Part shown: in pieces, positions 31,153 to 36,025 of the stretch
Numbering within the stretch: the stretch's first letter is position 1
Layout: every line of letters starts with the position of its first letter
Assembly (NCBI GenBank): GCA_020846855.1
Contig: JADLDD010000018.1
Location: 1 to 36,025 of the forward strand
Source of the DNA: Acidimicrobiia bacterium
GTDB taxonomy: Bacteria; Actinomycetota; Acidimicrobiia; IMCC26256; JADLDD01
Reading direction: 5' to 3'
Length of the DNA stretch: 36,025 bases
Notes under the pieces: generated by a model
Databases searched by the model: none
What the model saw: the letters and a program-made list of their open reading frames with translations, nothing else
Told to the model about the DNA's origin: nothing
Position numbers and translations under genes: made by a program

Positions 31153-31383
31153 ATGAAGGTGAAGTACCCGCTGGTCGTCGGGCTCGGCATCGGCTACTAC
31201 CTCGGCACCCGGGCCGGCCGGGAGCGCTACGAGCAGATCGTCGCCACGGCGAGGTCGGCCCGCGACAGCCGCCTGATCGAGAAGGCCCGGGCGGCCGGGG
31301 CGCTGGGCGTCGAGCGCGTCCGGCATCGCCGCCGCGGGCCGGTCCAGCTCCGCCTCCTCGACGACGTCCCCCGCAGCGCCTGA
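31153..31383 (+). CDS. Small YtxH-like membrane-associated protein
   Basis: A 76-residue protein starting MKVKYPLVVGLGIGYYLGTR with a short glycine-rich hydrophobic segment, then RAGRERYEQIVATARSARDS, a basic amphipathic helix. The hydrophobic start followed by GxRAGRERYEQ is typical of small actinobacterial YtxH-like proteins, which lack a known enzymatic role. The start is certain: AAGGAGG lies a few bases before the ATG. It converges on rpoD with a palindrome in the 39-bp gap. Confidence 0.8.
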   Translation: MKVKYPLVVGLGIGYYLGTRAGRERYEQIVATARSARDSRLIEKARAAGALGVERVRHRRRGPVQLRLLDDVPRSA

Positions 31384-31403
31384 CAGCATCTCCAGGCCGC
31401 CTA

Positions 31404-31421
31404 CCGGCGCGGCCGCGCCGG
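31404..31421. terminator. Bidirectional terminator-like palindrome between small gene and rpoD
   Basis: CCGGCGCGGCCGCGCCGG is perfectly palindromic (7-bp stem, GGCC loop) and fills the gap between two convergent genes, reading the same from both sides. No U-tract. Confidence 0.5.
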
Positions 31422-31422
31422 G

Positions 31423-32745
<1,323 letters not shown>

Positions 32746-32757
32746 CCGCCTGTTCCC

Positions 32758-34638
32758 CTACACCTGCGAGCCCGCCGCGAGCCATGCTAGCAACCGCTCG
32801 GCCGGCTCCCGCGCGGCCGGCCACCCCGAACCGCGGGCGTTGGCCAGGGCGTCGAGGAGCCGCCCGCCCTCGGCCGCCTCCTCGGCGCGGTCGGACGCGA
32901 CGAGGCGCTCGGCGCGCCGGCGCCCGGCCGGCTCGGCGAGGTTGGCCATGAGCCGCGCCTCCACGGTCTCGGGCTCGGCGTCCACCAGGGGCTCCTCCAC
33001 GGCCAGGCGTTGCAGCAGGGATCGGGCCGGGCCGTCGGCCGATTCGAGGGCCTCGGCGGCCGAGCCCGTGCGAGCCAGGATCTCGAAGACCTCCCGGGCG
33101 ACCGGATCGCCGAAGAGATCGGCGGCGAGCCAGTCGACCACGTAGCCGGCGTCGTGCAGCGCGAAGCGGAGAGCGTCGGCCTCCCGGGGATCGACCGCGG
33201 CCGGATCGAAGCCCCCGGTGGCGTCGAGCCCTCCGGGCCGGTCGCGCCGACCGTCGCCCGGGCGGGCCGCGCCGGGCGCGCGTGGCACCCCCTCGTTCCG
33301 GCGTTCGGGACCGGCGCGGTCGGCCGGCCGGGCCGGACCTCCCCCCGGCTGCCGGCGGATCCGGTCGACGGCGGCCCGGATGCGCTCCGGCTCGATCCCG
33401 ACCTGCCCCGAGATCTGCATGACGTACTGGTCGCGGACGAGGTCGCTCGGGTGCTGGGCGATCACGTCGACGGCGCTGTTGGCGGCCCGGGCCCGTCCTT
33501 CCACCGTCGACAGATCGGCGCCCGCGAGGACCCGGTTGAGGCGGAAGGCCAGGAAGGGCACCGCGTCGTCGATCGCCCGGCGCAGGGCGTCGGGCGACTC
33601 GGCCCACACCTCGGCGGGGTCGCGCCCGGCCGGCAGGGCCGCGACCCGGACCTCGACCTCGTGCTCCTGCTCCCACGCGTACCACCGTTCGGCCGCCGCC
33701 TGCCCGGCGCTGTCGGCGTCGTAGGCGAGCGTGACGCGCCGGGCCAGCTTGGTGAGGGCCCTCACGTGATCGTCGGTGACCGCGGTGCCGCACGTGGCGA
33801 CGGCCTGCGGGACGCCCGAGAGGACCAGGGCCATCACGTCGGTGTACCCCTCGCAGACCACCACCCCGCCCGACGCCACGATGTCGGCCTTGGCCTCGTG
33901 CAGCCAGTAGAGCATCCGGCTCTTGTGGTAGAGCGGGGTCTCGGGGGAGTTCTTGTACTTCGGCCCCGCGCCCGCTACGAGCGCTCGCCCGCCGAAGCCC
34001 GCCGGCTCGCCCCGGCTGTCGTGGATCGGGAACATCAACCGGTCGCGGAACTGGTCCTGGAGGCGCTGGGCCCGGTTGGTGAAGCTCAACCCGGCCGTGA
34101 TCATCTCGTCACGGCTGAAGCCCTTCCGGTGCAGGTGGCGGGTCAGCGCGTCGAACGACCCGGGGGCGAACCCGAGCCGGAACCGCCGCGCCGCGTCGCC
34201 GTCGAACCCCCGGCTGCGCAGGTAGCGCCGGGCCTCCCCACCGGCGGGATCGTCGACCAGGATCCGGTGGTAGAAGTCGATGGCGGAACCCACCGCCTCG
34301 GCGAGACGGGCGGCCCGGCGGCGGTCGCGGCCCTGGCTGCTGTCGTCGTAGCGGAGCGTCATCCCGACGCGCGACGCCAGCCGCTCCACGGCCCCCACGA
34401 AGTCGAGGTGCTCCACCTCGCGCACGAAGGTGATGGCATCGCCCGACGCCTGGCAGCCGAAGCAGTAGTAGACGCCCAGCTCTGGGTTCACCGAGAACGA
34501 AGGCGTCTTCTCCGTGTGGAACGGGCACAGCCCCACGAAGCGCCGCCCGGCGCGCTTGAGGGCCATGTGCTCGCCCACGAGCTCGGCGAGGTCGGTGAGC
34601 TCCCGGACCCGGGCGACGTCGTCGTCGACGATCCCCAT
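32758..34638 (-). CDS. dnaG: DNA primase DnaG
   Basis: A 626-residue primase that makes RNA primers at the replication fork. Domain order: CHC2 zinc finger (C38, H41, C59, C62 in GLCPFHTEKT and YYCFGCQ), the RNA-polymerase core with FRDRLMFPIHDSRGE and GGRAL, TOPRIM with VVCEGYTDVMAL and YDADSAGQ, then a C-terminal helicase-binding region after a Gly/Pro/Arg-rich linker at about 430-480. Length and motifs are normal. The ATG at 34638 has TAGCCT 9 bases upstream. It lies between dgt and rpoD, a common actinobacterial order. Confidence 0.97.
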   Translation of the reverse strand: MGIVDDDVARVRELTDLAELVGEHMALKRAGRRFVGLCPFHTEKTPSFSVNPELGVYYCFGCQASGDAITFVREVEHLDFVGAVERLASRVGMTLRYDDSSQGRDRRRAARLAEAVGSAIDFYHRILVDDPAGGEARRYLRSRGFDGDAARRFRLGFAPGSFDALTRHLHRKGFSRDEMITAGLSFTNRAQRLQDQFRDRLMFPIHDSRGEPAGFGGRALVAGAGPKYKNSPETPLYHKSRMLYWLHEAKADIVASGGVVVCEGYTDVMALVLSGVPQAVATCGTAVTDDHVRALTKLARRVTLAYDADSAGQAAAERWYAWEQEHEVEVRVAALPAGRDPAEVWAESPDALRRAIDDAVPFLAFRLNRVLAGADLSTVEGRARAANSAVDVIAQHPSDLVRDQYVMQISGQVGIEPERIRAAVDRIRRQPGGGPARPADRAGPERRNEGVPRAPGAARPGDGRRDRPGGLDATGGFDPAAVDPREADALRFALHDAGYVVDWLAADLFGDPVAREVFEILARTGSAAEALESADGPARSLLQRLAVEEPLVDAEPETVEARLMANLAEPAGRRRAERLVASDRAEEAAEGGRLLDALANARGSGWPAAREPAERLLAWLAAGSQV

Positions 34639-34647
34639 CGCCGCTAG

Positions 34648-34653
34648 AGGCTA
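34648..34653 (-). promoter_or_regulatory. -10 box TAGCCT upstream of dnaG
   Basis: TAGCCT on the minus strand ends 9 bases before the dnaG ATG, implying a leader of at most a few bases. It lies in the 65-bp gap after dgt, so dnaG-rpoD may be transcribed independently of dgt. Confidence 0.45.
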
Positions 34654-34703
34654 GGCGTCGCCGGCACCGGACTCCGCCGCCCGGCCCTGACCGCCGGGGC
34701 CGG

Positions 34704-35879
34704 TCAGCGGGCGCCTAGGTCGACGCCGGCCGGGACGGCGTCGCGCCACCCGAGGTGGGCGACCGCCTGCCGGTAGGCGAAGCGGTCGGTCATGCCGGCC
34801 ACGTATGCGACGGCTCGCCGCCGGGCGGCTTCGCCGCCTGCGGGCCCGTCGGGGTCGGGGCCGGGGCCGCCCGGAAGTGCGTGGGGGCGGTCCGAGTAGT
34901 GCTCGACCAGCGCCCCGAGGAGGCGGGCGACCACCACACCCTGCGCCACCGACGCCGGCCTCATGTACACGTGGCGGTAGTTGAAGTCGCGGAAGGCGGC
35001 CAGGGCCTCCGCCATGGGCTCGGCCATCCCCACCTCACCCGTGGAGGCGGCGGCGTCGACGACCGCACCGATGAAGGCACCGAGCTGCCCCGAGTGGTCG
35101 GCGCCGCACCGGGCCTCGACGACCGTGGGCAGCATGTCGGGGGTGACGATCCCGGCGCGCACGGCGTCCTCGAAGTCGTGGCAGACGTAAGCGATGCGGT
35201 CGGCCCACGAGACGACCTCGCCCTCGGCGGTCGACGGCGCGGGCCGGGACCACGAGTGGTTCCGGATGCCGTCGAGCGTCTCCTCGCAGAGGTTGAGGGG
35301 CACCAACGCCACGTCGGCGCCCCACACGGCGTGGTCGAACCCGTCGCGCAGGAACGGGGACAGGGCGTCCTCGCTGGCGTGGCCGAAGGGCCCGTGGCCG
35401 CAGTCGTGCCCGAGGGCGATGGCCTCCACCAGCGCCACGTTGAGCCTCAGGGCCCGGGCGATTGCGGCGGCCACCTGGGCCACCTCGATCGCGTGGGTGA
35501 GGCGGGTCCGCTGGTGATCGTCGGGGACGACGAAGACCTGGGTCTTGCCGGCCAGGCGCCGGAACGCGGCGCCGTGCACGATCCGGTCGCGGTCGCGCTC
35601 GAAGCAGGTGCGGAACGGGTCGGGGTCCTCGGGCCGGGCTCGGCGCCCGGGCCCCCGGGCGCGCGTCGCCCCGGGGGCGAGCCAGGCGTCCTCGGCTTCC
35701 TCGCGGTGCTCCCGCCCGACGACCTCCACCGGACCGACGGGCGGTCCGGGCCCGGCGTGGGCCCGGCGCATCCGGGCCTCACCGGCATGGCCGTCCATGG
35801 TGGAGGCCCACCGCCGGGCCCGGTCGCTCGGGCCCTCGGACACCGGGAGCGGCGGAGCGGGAACCGACTCGTGAACCAT
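34704..35879 (-). CDS. dgt: dGTP triphosphohydrolase-like HD-domain protein
   Basis: A 391-residue HD-superfamily phosphohydrolase of the Dgt family, which cleaves dNTPs to nucleosides and triphosphate and so tunes dNTP pools. Motifs: FRRLAGKTQVF, RLTHAIEVAQVA (H129), ALGHDCGHGPFGH (H158, D159, H162) and SWADRIAYVCHDFEDA (the last metal Asp). The first 80 residues are variable. The ATG at 35879 is preferred over 35909 because TAGCGT ends 7 bases before it, within the longer ORF. It is upstream of dnaG on the same strand, fitting a replication-linked operon. Confidence 0.93.
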   Translation of the reverse strand: MVHESVPAPPLPVSEGPSDRARRWASTMDGHAGEARMRRAHAGPGPPVGPVEVVGREHREEAEDAWLAPGATRARGPGRRARPEDPDPFRTCFERDRDRIVHGAAFRRLAGKTQVFVVPDDHQRTRLTHAIEVAQVAAAIARALRLNVALVEAIALGHDCGHGPFGHASEDALSPFLRDGFDHAVWGADVALVPLNLCEETLDGIRNHSWSRPAPSTAEGEVVSWADRIAYVCHDFEDAVRAGIVTPDMLPTVVEARCGADHSGQLGAFIGAVVDAAASTGEVGMAEPMAEALAAFRDFNYRHVYMRPASVAQGVVVARLLGALVEHYSDRPHALPGGPGPDPDGPAGGEAARRRAVAYVAGMTDRFAYRQAVAHLGWRDAVPAGVDLGAR

Positions 35880-35886
35880 CCCCCGC

Positions 35887-35892
35887 ACGCTA
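35887..35892 (-). promoter_or_regulatory. -10 box TAGCGT of leaderless dgt
   Basis: TAGCGT on the minus strand is followed by 7 bases and then the ATG at 35879; no ribosome site is present. Confidence 0.5.
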
Positions 35893-35919
35893 ACCCGCGG
35901 GTGTGACATCTAAGGTCGC

Positions 35920-35960
35920 CCGTAGGGTCCACCGCTTGTTGGAGGGCCTGTCCGTAGGGT
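35920..35960 (+). repeat. Two direct copies of CCGTAGGGT near the right edge
   Basis: CCGTAGGGT occurs at 35920-35928 and 35952-35960, 32 bp apart (about three helical turns), upstream of dgt. The remaining bases to 36025 show no supportable gene. The pair may be a binding site or coincidence. Confidence 0.35.
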
Positions 35961-36025
35961 GCGCTGTGCCCGGTCTGTCTGGCTCGACTCGGAACTGTGA
36001 CCGGAGCGGACCGGTGGTTCGACTC

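Noticed and set aside
35941-36025. A tRNA or tRNA-Sec truncated at the right edge
   Set aside because: The T-arm-like end is present, but the bases before it form no anticodon stem with a 7-base loop and there is no TCA anticodon for tRNA-Sec; not enough to call.

Overview
The window is very GC-rich chromosomal DNA (mostly G or C at third codon positions) from an actinobacterium. Two WhiB-family iron-sulfur regulators, which occur essentially only in Actinomycetota and their phages, place the phylum firmly. GTGA/ATGA gene overlaps, frequent GTG starts, a SigA-type sigma factor and a type A RNase P RNA agree. A class such as Acidimicrobiia is only a guess. There is no rRNA, insertion sequence, integrase, phage gene or CRISPR array, so this reads as core chromosome.

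Layout. 1-1.8 kb (minus): a truncated ABC1/AarF kinase behind a WhiB/WhmD-like regulator. 2.0-4.8 kb (plus): a Na+/Ca2+ exchanger-family protein overlapping a small membrane protein, then rnpB and a DUF488 protein. 4.7-9.2 kb (minus): a penicillin-binding protein, then a zinc-ribbon coiled-coil protein, RNase HI, a membrane protein and a histidine phosphatase; the Zn-ribbon/RNase HI/phosphatase order resembles Rv2229c-Rv2228c of M. tuberculosis with the fused gene split. 9.4-15.9 kb (plus): a two-gene AddAB-like helicase-nuclease. 15.9-18.6 kb (minus): an orphan type II DMSO-reductase-family molybdoenzyme. 18.9-20.3 kb (plus): a secreted beta-lactamase-like hydrolase. 20.4-21.3 kb (minus): tRNA-Val and a WhiB7-like gene behind a long leader with a 50-codon uORF and hairpins.

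21.4-26.5 kb (minus) holds two runs: a pterin dehydratase, a membrane-anchored protein and mobA; then two inositol-monophosphatase-family genes and a tandem double Gfo/Idh/MocA oxidoreductase, joined by 4-bp overlaps. 26.6-30.8 kb (plus): a DUF971 protein and a 1226-residue cyclase/ATPase/TPR protein. 30.8-31.1 kb: two tRNAs (CAT, then Asn by position). 31.2 kb: a 76-aa protein. 31.4-35.9 kb (minus): dgt-dnaG-rpoD.

The most interesting points are: (i) the whiB7 leader, which looks like a complete translation-sensing attenuator with a promoter shaped like a WhiB7 target; (ii) the IMPase-IMPase-double Gfo/Idh cluster; (iii) the pterin dehydratase-mobA operon in the same window as an orphan molybdoenzyme that has no export signal or partner subunit; (iv) a GGAAT-N18-GTT (SigR/SigH-type) promoter in front of the first whiB gene; and (v) a repeated TAnnnT-like -10 box 6-9 nt before start codons, indicating widespread leaderless transcription.
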